Below, piece after piece: positions 1 through 8,758 of a DNA stretch of 64,000 bases. The position numbers were made by a program, and so were the translations under genes. The notes under the pieces are model-generated. The model saw only the letters and a list, made by a program, of their open reading frames with translations. It had not been told where the DNA came from and did no database searches. The stretch covers positions 1 through 64,000 of the forward strand of contig JANNWG010000076.1 in the NCBI GenBank assembly GCA_031414695.1, given 5' to 3'. The stretch is from UKL13-2 sp031414695. Its GTDB lineage: Bacteria > Pseudomonadota > Gammaproteobacteria > Burkholderiales > Usitatibacteraceae. Each line of letters opens with the position of its first letter. The first letter of the stretch is position 1.

Positions 1-42
1 GGCTTGCGCTAAGGCTAATTGACGACGTTTGGCTTCACCCAT
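1..42 (-). CDS. 5' end of a gene running off the left edge
   Basis: Only 14 codons are inside the window, reading MGEAKRRQLALAQA. A perfect Shine-Dalgarno (TCCTCCT on the plus strand at 51-57) lies 8 bases ahead of the ATG, so this is a genuine gene start. The opening MGEAKRR is shared by several unrelated families of small basic or TPR/SEC-C proteins, so no function is assigned. Confidence 0.6.
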   Translation of the reverse strand, partial: MGEAKRRQLALAQA

Positions 43-129
43 TTGGTGAGTCCTCCTGTGGTGGTAAAACACTCGGAATCCCGCACCCAGTATAGGGGGG
101 TTGTGTTTAGAGATGAGGTTGACTGCCGT

Positions 130-198
130 TTATAGGTTAATTGATAGTGGCGCAATGCTTGTGCCGTTTACGTGTTCAACTTTTACACGTTGTGCCAT
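130..198 (-). CDS. possible 22-residue peptide with a strong ribosome site
   Basis: The ATG at 198 is preceded by AAGGAG with about 8 bases of spacing, a better initiation region than many genes here. The frame then runs 22 codons (MAQRVKVEHVNGTSIAPLSI plus NL) to a stop. It could be a true small protein, a leader peptide or the start of a decayed gene. No family is recognised. Upstream in-frame codons lack a comparable ribosome site. Confidence 0.35.
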   Translation of the reverse strand: MAQRVKVEHVNGTSIAPLSINL

Positions 199-337
199 CG
201 ATGGTTCTCCTTGAGTTGTTGTCACTCTCGGACGTGGGCATGTCAAATTATTCAATCTCTCAATCGGGATATTGCCTAAGTGCAAACGCGCAACGCGTGG
301 TTGCAAATGACAACTCACCATACTCGCCGACGATGCC

Positions 338-541
338 TCAACCAAGCTCAGATAACGGGCACATTAGCACCAGTGTATGATCGGTTTTTGTCCGATAGCA
401 ACGCCCAAAGACTAACACTTCCCCCTGTTTCTTAGGGTCGCCTTTCACCCTACGGGTGATTAACTTGCTCAGCACGAACGGCAGGTTTTGAGCGCTAATC
501 AAAACACAAGCATACACGGCTATCTTCAGCCGCTTTGCCAT
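338..541 (-). CDS. doubtful small ORF, unrecognised
   Basis: A 67-codon frame beginning MAKRLKIAVYACVLIS has a hydrophobic start and a basic middle (RRVKGDPKKQG), but no convincing ribosome site and no recognised family. Its start lies just inside a half copy of the dispersed palindrome (CCCGCCAATAGG near 549-560). It could be a gene remnant or chance. Apart from this frame, the stretch 199-570 shows nothing I can support. Confidence 0.2.
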   Translation of the reverse strand: MAKRLKIAVYACVLISAQNLPFVLSKLITRRVKGDPKKQGEVLVFGRCYRTKTDHTLVLMCPLSELG

Positions 542-571
542 CAAACTACCCGCCAATAGGCGACTTCCATA

Positions 572-603
572 AAAAAACGGCGAACCTAAGTTCGCCGTTT
601 TTT
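572..603. terminator. bidirectional intrinsic terminator
   Basis: A perfect inverted repeat AAAAAACGGCGAAC / GTTCGCCGTTTTTT with a four-base CTAA loop. Both sides provide a T-run, so it can stop transcription in either direction. It lies just beyond the end (position 666) of the minus-strand small gene and is best read as that gene's terminator. Confidence 0.85.
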
Positions 604-665
604 ATTGTGCAACACTAAATTAAATCCAGCGCCGCAATTTAAATCTCACCACAACCATTTTTGTA

Positions 666-845
666 TTACTTCAAACGCGTCGCGGTAACAACAATGGTTT
701 CAATCTGTGGTGCGGCTTGATATGAAACTTCTTTCGCATCTGCCCTAGCGCTGGTAAAGACTGCTGCGGTAATTAACACTAAAAGTGAAGTTAAAAGTAC
801 GGTGGCGGCGGCGTTATCTGTGTTGAATGTGTTGGTGGTTTTCAT
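666..845 (-). CDS. small exported peptide ending in an IVVTATR motif
   Basis: A 59-residue protein. The start at 845 is preferred over an ATG two codons upstream because AAAGGAA sits at proper spacing only for the inner ATG. Residues about 15-35 are hydrophobic (AAATVLLTSLLVLITAAVF) and are followed by an A-R-A-D-A-type signal peptidase site. The mature part is only about 22 residues and ends IETIVVTATRLK. The IVVTATR string is typical of the TonB box at the N-terminus of outer-membrane TonB-dependent receptors, but there is no receptor here. Other proteobacteria have similar tiny exported proteins ending in an I-V-V-T-A-K/R motif; their role is unknown to me. A strong terminator follows at 572-603. 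Confidence 0.6.
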   Translation of the reverse strand: MKTTNTFNTDNAAATVLLTSLLVLITAAVFTSARADAKEVSYQAAPQIETIVVTATRLK

Positions 846-1078
846 TTTCATTTCCTTTGTCGGTTGTGGTGTTTGCTACTGGTTGGTTGTTTGCTGCGTT
901 GTTGATGTAGTGACTTTAAGCGTCAACAAACTTAACCGATAGCGTGCTGAGACAAATTGGTGAAAATGCGGTGCGAATGGAAGAAATCGCCGATGAATTG
1001 AATGCGACTAACAACAGAACGCGCTATTTAGCACGCCGTTGTTAGCCGCATTTATTCATCTTTACTGCCACGTTTCAC

Positions 1079-2887
1079 TTACGCGTAACTTACGGCGCCA
1101 CTAGCTTCCACTGTAATCGTACGACCCACAGTGGTGGTGTAGGTCGTTGATTTGACCGTGCTCACGTACACATATTCGGTTCTCACGTTTTGCGCGGTGA
1201 CGTTTATGAGTAAGTACCCGCGACGTACGGTATCGGCGTAATTTAAGTCATCAATTAACCCTAGGCCATTGCCAATGGCGGCATTGCCAAGTTGCGGTTG
1301 TAATGCGCTACCGTCAAGCGATGAGCCTAATCCGCCTAAGCCAGCAGCTTCAAAGCCAGTTGAAGACACGCCTGGCGTGGCAAATTCCACGCCGACTTTT
1401 TGCCCAGCAAAGGTGGTAAGGTTAGTAAACCAGCCGTTGTGTGAATCACCCGATAAAACGACTAAGCGTTTATTTTGTGCGCGCACTGTTTGTAATATTG
1501 CCTCGCGCTGTGCGGGGTAGCCATCCCACGCGTCGAGGTTATACGGTAAGCGTGGGTTGGTGCTTGGGTTGAGCAACGCACTTTGTGCGGGGGTGAGGGC
1601 GGCGGCACCTGCTGCGGCACGTGTTGCTTTCGCAGTGAGATAAGTTTGTATCGCGGCACCACCAAGCTGCGGATTCGCATTCGCACCGGAGAAAAATTGT
1701 GCAACTGAAAACGGAATCCACATCCGCGCCATGATGTCTTGATTACCAAAAAATTGCCATGTCGCGGCGGAGCCTGCCATTTGCGCGGTGAGCCACGTTT
1801 GTTGCTCGGCACTCATCATGCGACGTGATGCGTCGGGTAGCGTGCCGTTCGTGCTTGGCGTAATGCCCGCGATATAGCGGCCCACACCACCATCAGCGTC
1901 ACCGAAACTATCGTACTGACGATCTCGCCCTTCGATGCGGGTGTCAAGCATGTGCAGCGAAAAGAGACTGCCAAAATTAAACGAGCGATAAATTCTCAGC
2001 AAGTTATTGGCATCTGGTGTGCGTATCGGCATCCACTCGTGATACACAAATGCGGCTGTATTCTTGCGCGCGTTCCAATCGCCCTGCGTGGCGGGGTTGT
2101 GATTTTCAGCGCCATTGACGTAGGCGTCGTTAGCGATTTCATGATCGTCCCAAACGGTTACCCACGGCATCTTGGCGTGCAGTGCTTGTAGATTTAGGTC
2201 TGAACGATATTGCGCATAGCGGGCACGATAGTCAGCGAGCAAAACTATGTCATTTGCAGGCACTGGCAAGCGACCGAGTGCGGCGGCATCGCGATTACCG
2301 TATTGCGTCGGACCGGCACCGTATTCATAAATATAGTCACCAAGATGGATTGCGTATTGCGCGTCTGACTTTGAGGCGGCGTCATAGACGTTAAAAAAGC
2401 CTTCTGCAAAATGTGAGCAGGAAAACACGGCAAATTTCACAGCAGCAACACTTGCGGCTGGCAGCGTGCGTGTAGTTCCTACGGTTGAGACCACATCGCC
2501 ATTGCCACGGAAGCGATAAAAATAGGAGACGCCTGGGGCTAATCCGGTGACGTCAACTTTTGCCGTGAAGCCAGTAAATTGTGTGGCGGTTAATGCGCCG
2601 CTGGCAACGATGTTAGTAAAACTATTGTCACTAGCAACCTGCCAAGTCAGTGGCACACTGTCATTACTACCTGCAAATTTAGCGTGTGTCCATAAAATAA
2701 CGCGGTCCGCTAACGGGTCACCACTGGCAACGCCGAATTTAAATTCAGGTGGCCGATTAGATGCGCTATCGTTATTGCCGCCAGAGCCTGAGCACGCAGT
2801 AAGTGCGCCTGTCATGGCGACCGCTGCTGCCGTTGAGCCCGAATTAACGATAAATTTGCGACGCCCATCATCAACTGAATTTGCCAT
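1079..2887 (-). CDS. phoD: alkaline phosphatase D family protein, Tat-exported
   Basis: A 602-residue phosphodiesterase/phosphomonoesterase of the PhoD family, which uses a Ca/Fe-type metal centre outside the cytoplasm to release phosphate. The N-terminus has a twin-arginine leader (GRRKFIVNSG, then an Ala-rich segment) ending LTAC, which fits a lipobox, so it may be a Tat-exported lipoprotein. The PhoD N-terminal domain begins FKFGVASGDPLADRVILWTH. Metallophosphatase motifs follow: HLGDYIYE near residue 180, VWDDHEIANDAY near 245 and GDSHNGW near 490. I choose the ATG at 2887, with GGAGA ahead of it; a longer reading from a TTG at 2899 would bury that site. tatABC is encoded at 24.5-26.0 kb. 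No Pho box was identified upstream. Confidence 0.9.
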   Translation of the reverse strand: MANSVDDGRRKFIVNSGSTAAAVAMTGALTACSGSGGNNDSASNRPPEFKFGVASGDPLADRVILWTHAKFAGSNDSVPLTWQVASDNSFTNIVASGALTATQFTGFTAKVDVTGLAPGVSYFYRFRGNGDVVSTVGTTRTLPAASVAAVKFAVFSCSHFAEGFFNVYDAASKSDAQYAIHLGDYIYEYGAGPTQYGNRDAAALGRLPVPANDIVLLADYRARYAQYRSDLNLQALHAKMPWVTVWDDHEIANDAYVNGAENHNPATQGDWNARKNTAAFVYHEWMPIRTPDANNLLRIYRSFNFGSLFSLHMLDTRIEGRDRQYDSFGDADGGVGRYIAGITPSTNGTLPDASRRMMSAEQQTWLTAQMAGSAATWQFFGNQDIMARMWIPFSVAQFFSGANANPQLGGAAIQTYLTAKATRAAAGAAALTPAQSALLNPSTNPRLPYNLDAWDGYPAQREAILQTVRAQNKRLVVLSGDSHNGWFTNLTTFAGQKVGVEFATPGVSSTGFEAAGLGGLGSSLDGSALQPQLGNAAIGNGLGLIDDLNYADTVRRGYLLINVTAQNVRTEYVYVSTVKSTTYTTTVGRTITVEASGAVSYA

Positions 2888-2997
2888 GACTATCTCCAAT
2901 GTAAAACGACATTACAAAGAAGATGTGTGACGGTTTCGTGAGAGAAATTTGAATAAAAAACGACAGTGCGCGCGACAAAAATACGGAAGCGTAATAA

Positions 2998-3075
2998 ATA
3001 TCAAAAGTCACCTATTGGCGGGCAATTTAGAGCAATATTGCCGCGAAATGCACACCAATAGGTGACTTTTGATAT
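2998..3075. repeat. 78-bp palindromic element with perfect 21-bp terminal inverted repeats
   Basis: Positions 2998-3018 and 3055-3075 are exact inverted copies (left end starts ATATCAAAAGTCACC, right end finishes GGTGACTTTTGATAT). The core between them, GGGCAATTTAGAGCAATATTGC, belongs to the dispersed palindrome family described for the copies at 15742, 20973, 30041, 37228, 44869, 51149, 58515 and 61708. This is the most symmetrical copy. It lies downstream of the DUF2721 gene (ends at 3167), between that gene and phoD. Confidence 0.85.
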
Positions 3076-3166
3076 GGGGCTTCTGAAAACCTTAAAAACT
3101 GTCGTCCCGGCCTTCGCCAGGAAGACAAGTGGTTTTGAGAAGTTCCCTATAATTAATTGGAATAAT

Positions 3167-3610
3167 TCAATGCTTGCGACGTCGCCCAAAATTAAGCGCT
3201 CTACCGGCGAGCAGCGTCTCGACTAAAAAACAAAGTAGCGCGCTTACAAAGCACACTACGCCGCTCATAAATGTCCACGGCACTAGGCTAAGGGTTTTGG
3301 CGGTGGCGGTTTCGACTAAAAATAATTCCAACACGGTCGCGCCGATGAGAGCGGCAGCGAGTGTGAGGAGCGTCATCGCACCATTCACCAAGCGACCACG
3401 ACGCCGTAACAGTTGCAGCTCATCATGAATATGCTTCTCATGCGGCGCATCGGGGTTTTCTAACGCAACTAATTTTTCCTCTAGCACGCGGCCTCGATCA
3501 ATAATGCGCGCCAATCTGTTGGCGAGCACACCAATCATCGCCGCTACTGCCGTCAACATAAATACGGGTGCGACAGCGAGTTGAATACTTTGTGCGATGG
3601 AATCTTGCAT
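3167..3610 (-). CDS. DUF2721 family membrane protein
   Basis: 147 residues. Two or three hydrophobic segments are visible: about 10-30 (LAVAPVFMLTAVAAMIGVLA), 77-98 and 107-130. Between the first and second lies a charged helical stretch (NRLARIIDRGRVLEEKLVAL and on) typical of DUF2721, a family of small inner-membrane proteins of unknown function. The start lies 8 bases after the stop of the preceding amidohydrolase gene without a clear ribosome site, which suggests translational coupling, so it is probably the last gene of that operon. Confidence 0.8.
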   Translation of the reverse strand: MQDSIAQSIQLAVAPVFMLTAVAAMIGVLANRLARIIDRGRVLEEKLVALENPDAPHEKHIHDELQLLRRRGRLVNGAMTLLTLAAALIGATVLELFLVETATAKTLSLVPWTFMSGVVCFVSALLCFLVETLLAGRALNFGRRRKH

Positions 3611-3618
3611 GGTGGCGT

Positions 3619-4974
3619 TTACTTTTTAGACGTATTAAGTTGTTGATACTTTTGCTCGTATTTATTGTTGAGCCGCGTTTGTTTATCTTCCAACGGTACA
3701 TCACGGCCTTGAATATAAATACGTTCAACCTTGGTACGTATATCGAGCGGGTCGCCATCGGTGACAAAAAAGTTAGCGAGCTTACCAACATCAAGTGAGC
3801 CTAACTTGTCAGCCGCACCTAATATTTCTGCGGCACTAATGGTAATGGCTTTAATGGCTTCTGCTCGCGGTAGTCCGTGTGCCATCGCAGTGGCAGCTTC
3901 AAATGGCAAGCTACGTTCCATCGCCGCATCAAAATTACTACCACTGCGTGCTATCGCAAACTTCACACCTGCTGCGTGTAATTTAGCGGCAAGACGAAAT
4001 GGGGTGTCGGTATCTTCGCCGCGTCGTATTGGTAAGCGATGTACGCCGCCGATGATGACGGGAATATTTGCCTCGCGCAACAGCGGTGCAATACGCCATG
4101 CATCTTGCCCGCCGACGATGACGACCTTGACATTAAAGCGCGTCGCAAAATTAATCGCATAACGAATTTGCGGCAACTCCTCAGCGTTGATAAAGACGGG
4201 GCGCTGTTTGGTGCCTGGCGTGACGACATTGAGCATCGCTTCCCAGCGCACGTCTTTGGCTAAAGTAGCATCCGCTGCTTTGGCCTTGGCGTAGGCGCTT
4301 GCCATTTCAAAGGCGTCCTCCAAGGTTTTTAATCGTTGTTGTGTCATGCGATCAATTTCGTCCAGTCTTGCGGGCGACAAATTCGGAAACAGTGCCGCGT
4401 TAGTACGCATGGAGGGCAATGCAACATGCAGCCCAACATCCGCAATTAAACCCATGTCTTCCCATGTCCAGCCGTCTAGCTGCAGTAATGCTGATGTACC
4501 CGCAATCAGGCTCGATACACCAGGGCGCGGTGCAGCGAGAGCCGCGAGCACGCCATTAGCACGCGCAACAGGTATTAACTCGCTATCGGCATTCACTGCC
4601 ACTAATGCGCGCGTATTTGGATTGAGTAAACCTGTCTCGGCGGAATCCACTGTGGCGCGCACGGCCTGCACTTCGACTAAACCTAACGCGGTATTGGCCG
4701 CAATTAAGCCAGGATAAATATGTTTGCCCGCAAGGTTAATTACCGTTGCATTCACTTTATCGGCAGCCGTTGCCGCACTGCCGATAGCCACGATACGACC
4801 TCGCTCGACCAACATGCGGCCATTGACGATGGATTCGCCTGTCACCGTATGCAACGTAGCACCTGTAAACAAAATCGCCTCACGTTGTGCGGGCGGCGGA
4901 ATATTGGGTGAGGCGTGCGCGCTGATAACAGCGATAGATGTTATTGCTAGGCACACTAATTTAAGATTGTTCAT
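3619..4974 (-). CDS. exported amidohydrolase-fold protein lacking metal ligands
   Basis: 451 residues, starting at the ATG that overlaps the stop of the upstream gene (ATGA) with AGAGGA ahead of it. A signal peptide (KLVCLAITSIAVISAHA) is followed by a composite amidohydrolase fold: the N-terminal sandwich ILFTGATLHTVTGESI...GRIVAIG and the C-terminal GSLDVGKLANFFVTDGDPLD. Where an active enzyme has HxH after PGLID, this reads IYPGLIAANTALGL, and no later His or Asp ligand is obvious. So the fold is recognised, but catalysis is doubtful. It probably acts with the coupled upstream protein (4971-8198), perhaps as a non-catalytic partner; that pairing is inferred from coupling alone. The C-terminus is a charged Gln-rich tail. 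Confidence 0.8.
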   Translation of the reverse strand: MNNLKLVCLAITSIAVISAHASPNIPPPAQREAILFTGATLHTVTGESIVNGRMLVERGRIVAIGSAATAADKVNATVINLAGKHIYPGLIAANTALGLVEVQAVRATVDSAETGLLNPNTRALVAVNADSELIPVARANGVLAALAAPRPGVSSLIAGTSALLQLDGWTWEDMGLIADVGLHVALPSMRTNAALFPNLSPARLDEIDRMTQQRLKTLEDAFEMASAYAKAKAADATLAKDVRWEAMLNVVTPGTKQRPVFINAEELPQIRYAINFATRFNVKVVIVGGQDAWRIAPLLREANIPVIIGGVHRLPIRRGEDTDTPFRLAAKLHAAGVKFAIARSGSNFDAAMERSLPFEAATAMAHGLPRAEAIKAITISAAEILGAADKLGSLDVGKLANFFVTDGDPLDIRTKVERIYIQGRDVPLEDKQTRLNNKYEQKYQQLNTSKK

Positions 4975-7900
4975 TTTGCGTCCTCTGTGCATTCATGCCA
5001 GCTACCACCGTCCCAATAACTATGCCGAAATTGTTTAGCGTCGTGCATCCAGCGCTGCATCGCCATGTATTCGAGCGTGTCGCGCAATGTTGGGGTTAGT
5101 GCTGATGGTGGCTCTGCTGTGGTTGCCGCCGATGGCCTAGCTATATTTAATCTTGCGAGTCGTAGCGGCATCGCTTTGGCAATAAGTCGTTCACGCTCTT
5201 TTGCTGCTGTTTGGCGCATAGCAGCATCAGTGGCATGGTCATAATAATTACGGCCATCAATCCAGGTTGATTCGGCACGTGCGGCAGTAGATAGCGGGCT
5301 GGCACTCCAAATGACAAAATCAGCGTCTTTGCCGATTTCAAGAGAACCCACACGATCATCCACACGTAATTGTTTTGCGGCATTCAGCGTGACAAATTTT
5401 AACGCCTCAGTTTCACTCATACCACCATAGCGTACTGTTTTAGCGGCCTCCGTGTTTAAGCGCCGCGCAAGTTCGTTTGAGTCTGAATTTAAGGTCGTCA
5501 CTACACCCGCGCGATGCATGAGGGCGGCGTTAGTTGGAATGGCGTCATAGACCTCCATCTTGTACGCCCACCAGTCTGAAAAAGTGGAGGCGCCCGCACC
5601 GATGGAAGCAATCGCATCCGCAACTTTATAGCCTTCCAGCACATGCTGGAATGTACCCACACTAAAACCAAACTCCTGCGCGAGTCGCACAAACATCAAA
5701 ATCTCATCCGCCCGATACGAGTGAATATGTACGATGCGTTTTTTATCTAAAATTTCGACCAAGGTATCTAGCTGCAAATCACGGCGCGGCTCGTTTGATT
5801 TTGTCGGGTTTAACTTGTAATTCGCCCAAGTACGGCGATATTGTTGTGCTGATTGAAAACCATCACGCAATATTTGCTCCACACCCATGCGCGTTTGTGG
5901 GTAGCGCGCGCTAAGACCACGCTCAACGCCATCCCAACCTGATTGCTTTACATTCTCACCGAGCGCAAATTTAATACCCGGCATCGCGCCGACAAATTTC
6001 AACCCATCAGCATCACTGCCCCAGCGAAATTTAATCACTTGGTTTTGTCCGCCGATAGTATTCGCCGAGCCGTGCAAGATATTGGCCGCGGTCACACCAC
6101 CGGCAAGCTGGCGATAAATATTGATGTCAGTCGCGTCAATCACATCACCGATTCTGACTTCAGCTGTAATAGAGCTGGTCGCTTCATTCACATTACCCAC
6201 CACGGCAGTGTGCGAGTGCGCGTCAATGATGCCAGCCGTGACATGCTTGCCATTAGCATCAATGGTGGTGAAGCCCGCCGGGAGGGTCAAATTTTTACCA
6301 ATATTAATAATCTTGCCATCGCGCACCAACATATCGGCTAGGTCTGGTTTATTATAGTTAACGTTAGTCCAGAGCATGGCATTTTTAATCAATACCGATT
6401 GTGCTGACGGCGGCGTAATGCCGAATGCACCAGCAGGGTAATGCTGAGTAGGTGGCGGTGGCTGATCGTCAATTTTTGGTTTTAGCGGTGGCTCGATAAA
6501 GTTTGCGACGCGTGTGGCAGACCAAGCCATTGTGGCAGCAGCCTTTTCTATGCTGCCACGCAAAGTTTCACCGATGCCATTCGCAATAACGGTTTGCTTT
6601 TCGCCAGCATTCTTGTCTGCATTCTTATCACAAGGCAATTGCACCACCAGTTGTTTACCGCGCAACGTGATATCGCACGCGGCACCATCGAGGGACAACG
6701 TTGGACGTTGACGCGTGCCGACAATTTTCCACTCGCTCGTTTTATTATCAGCCTTCACTTGCCACGTGCCGCGTGCATCGAAACGATCATGCACCGGTGT
6801 CAGATACGGCTTACCATCGACAAACAGCATGTCAATTTCGGCGCTATCTTGGGTAAATATGTCTCCTGTGGTCACCATCACATTGGCAAGCTTACCGACG
6901 TCAAGTGTGCCTAAATTAGTAGCGCGAATGAGCTTGGCTGGCGTGGTGGTGAGTGCGGCTAAGGCAGCCTCTTGGCTGAGCCCGCGCTTAACGGCAAAGC
7001 GCAACTGTGGCCAAAATTCTTTTATGTCCCGCAGGCCATGTGTGGTGATCGCAAATTCTACCGCCGCTTTGTTTAAGGCCGCCAAATTACTCGGTGCTTG
7101 ATCCCAATGTTGCAGTGCATCGAGTGAGACATCGATGGCGTGATCCGGATTTTCAATTTCAGGAACGCTAGGGAAATTCAGCGGCACAATAATCGGCATG
7201 CCTAGCGCCTTAAGTTGTGCGGCGCGACGATACTCATAACCATTACCCTGCAAAATAATTTGTAGATTAAATTCTTCCCCAATATTGGCGATACGTCGAT
7301 AATCTTGCTCGCTTTCTGCCACGTAGATAGCAGGCTGCTTTTTTGTCACCATATTTTGTAGCGCGTCTAATGCGGCATTGGCCTCGACGCGTTCGGTTGT
7401 TTTTTCTGGTGTTGTTTTAGCTAGCCAACGCGCGTCATAAAGTGTTTGTCGAATCAAGGCAATGGCACCCATCATCGAGCCTGGGTAAGTAGTGCCCTGT
7501 CCAAAACCAGCATTCGCTTCATTCGCCAGATGCTGCGCTACGCGCGCTTGCAGCACAACCGATTTGGCGTCCGTGCTGTCAGCTAAATTAACGAGTGCGC
7601 TTTGGCCGCGAAATACGCCAACTGCGGGTGACGCTAATACGCTAGTGAAGCCTAATTCGCGTGTGGCCTTGACTTCATCCATGCGCCAATCAAGCTGCAT
7701 GGCGACATCAAGTTCAGCACGCACCGCGCGGTTTTGCGCGGCAATACTGGCACGAGATGCAATTGGCGTGACAACTGGTGCGCTTACACCTGCACGCATC
7801 CACGGCGGCAATGCAGCGGCAGTAGGGCGCATGACTTGCGGCACGCCGACCTGACTCGCTAAATCAATCATGCCCGCATACAAGACACGACCTTCAAGAT

Positions 7901-8198
7901 TCCATACTCGAGCCCCCGCAGGCACAGGGGTCGTTGCGGCATCCCCAACACTAACAATGCGGCCATCGCGCATCACTAATGTGCCACGCGCAATGACGCG
8001 GCTAGGCGAGACAATAATTTTTGCGCCCGTCAGCACATGCCAGCGCGGCGAATTTTCACGTAAACCTTCGACACGATTAGTGGATTGCTGGGCTTGTAGC
8101 GGATATTGGAGATGAAATAAAAATCCAGATAGCGCAATGATTGCCACCATACGGACTGTAATGTTTTGATTGAATACGTTTGAGACATTGCGACGCAT
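4971..8198 (-). CDS. exported tandem amidohydrolase (two fused domains)
   Basis: 1075 residues, starting at an ATG with AAAGGAAAA at good spacing. An N-terminal hydrophobic signal (about residues 17-36, ending LQAQQ) predicts export. Two amidohydrolase-fold halves follow. The first (about 50-480) ends TLDVGKLANVMVTTGDIF but reads AGMIDLASQVGV where HxH is expected, so it lacks that ligand pair. The second (about 600-1010) has a full-looking site: TAGIIDAHSHTAVVG, then IVHIHSYRADE, FQHVLEGYK and the NSDSNE Asp, and ends GSLEIGKDADFVIW. Related imidazolonepropionase/dipeptidase-like enzymes hydrolyse cyclic amides or dipeptides; the substrate here is unknown. It is the first gene of a run with 3619-4974 and 3167-3610. 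Confidence 0.85.
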   Translation of the reverse strand: MRRNVSNVFNQNITVRMVAIIALSGFLFHLQYPLQAQQSTNRVEGLRENSPRWHVLTGAKIIVSPSRVIARGTLVMRDGRIVSVGDAATTPVPAGARVWNLEGRVLYAGMIDLASQVGVPQVMRPTAAALPPWMRAGVSAPVVTPIASRASIAAQNRAVRAELDVAMQLDWRMDEVKATRELGFTSVLASPAVGVFRGQSALVNLADSTDAKSVVLQARVAQHLANEANAGFGQGTTYPGSMMGAIALIRQTLYDARWLAKTTPEKTTERVEANAALDALQNMVTKKQPAIYVAESEQDYRRIANIGEEFNLQIILQGNGYEYRRAAQLKALGMPIIVPLNFPSVPEIENPDHAIDVSLDALQHWDQAPSNLAALNKAAVEFAITTHGLRDIKEFWPQLRFAVKRGLSQEAALAALTTTPAKLIRATNLGTLDVGKLANVMVTTGDIFTQDSAEIDMLFVDGKPYLTPVHDRFDARGTWQVKADNKTSEWKIVGTRQRPTLSLDGAACDITLRGKQLVVQLPCDKNADKNAGEKQTVIANGIGETLRGSIEKAAATMAWSATRVANFIEPPLKPKIDDQPPPPTQHYPAGAFGITPPSAQSVLIKNAMLWTNVNYNKPDLADMLVRDGKIINIGKNLTLPAGFTTIDANGKHVTAGIIDAHSHTAVVGNVNEATSSITAEVRIGDVIDATDINIYRQLAGGVTAANILHGSANTIGGQNQVIKFRWGSDADGLKFVGAMPGIKFALGENVKQSGWDGVERGLSARYPQTRMGVEQILRDGFQSAQQYRRTWANYKLNPTKSNEPRRDLQLDTLVEILDKKRIVHIHSYRADEILMFVRLAQEFGFSVGTFQHVLEGYKVADAIASIGAGASTFSDWWAYKMEVYDAIPTNAALMHRAGVVTTLNSDSNELARRLNTEAAKTVRYGGMSETEALKFVTLNAAKQLRVDDRVGSLEIGKDADFVIWSASPLSTAARAESTWIDGRNYYDHATDAAMRQTAAKERERLIAKAMPLRLARLNIARPSAATTAEPPSALTPTLRDTLEYMAMQRWMHDAKQFRHSYWDGGSWHECTEDAK

Positions 8199-8290
8199 TT
8201 TATTTTCCTTTTACGAGCATGTAATGTAGAGAGCTCGGTAATAATATTGTCATGAACTCTATCATGCGCTTTTAATGGATTGCTACGCCA

Positions 8291-8758
8291 ATGACCTATA
8301 CAGACAATATTAAACACGCCACCCTTGCGGGCTATACGATTTCTGACGATAAATTGCAGCTTGATATTGCGGCTATTTACGCCTATCTCGTGCAAAGCTA
8401 TTGGTCGGCTGGCATTCCACAATCAAGCGTTGAACGTGCCATTGAAAATTCACTTTGCTTCGGCGTTTATTATGAGCATGCACAAATCGGTTTTGCCCGC
8501 GTGGTGACCGATAAGGCGACCTTCGCGTATTTATGTGATGTTTATATTTTGGACGCGCATCGCGGCATTGGCTTATCAAAATGGCTATTAGCGACGATTC
8601 AATCTCATGCTGACCTGCAAGGCCTGCGGCGATTTATGCTGGGCACGAAAGATGCTCACGGTCTCTATTCTCAGTTTGGGTTTGCGCCGCTCGGTAATCC
8701 CGCGCGCATGATGGAAATATTAGTGTCCAATATTTATCAAGCCGCCGCTAATTTATAA
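8291..8758 (+). CDS. GNAT family N-acetyltransferase
   Basis: 155 residues. The acetyl-CoA pyrophosphate-binding loop is visible as DAHRGIGLSKWLL near residue 95, preceded by the beta strand FAYLCDVYI and followed by GLYSQFGFAPL, the usual GNAT C-terminal signature. The compact length and arrangement resemble small single-domain GNATs that acetylate amines or amino acids; the substrate cannot be told. It is divergent from the amidohydrolase operon and convergent with the GIY-YIG gene, whose 3' end it overlaps by 11 bases. The ribosome site is weak. Confidence 0.85.
   Translation: MTYTDNIKHATLAGYTISDDKLQLDIAAIYAYLVQSYWSAGIPQSSVERAIENSLCFGVYYEHAQIGFARVVTDKATFAYLCDVYILDAHRGIGLSKWLLATIQSHADLQGLRRFMLGTKDAHGLYSQFGFAPLGNPARMMEILVSNIYQAAANL

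Noticed and set aside
920..1045. Open frame on the plus strand whose end (ENAVRMEEIADELNATNNRT) resembles a helix-turn-helix fragment
   Set aside because: Only about 40 codons, no ribosome site and no matching flank; probably chance or an unrecoverable remnant.
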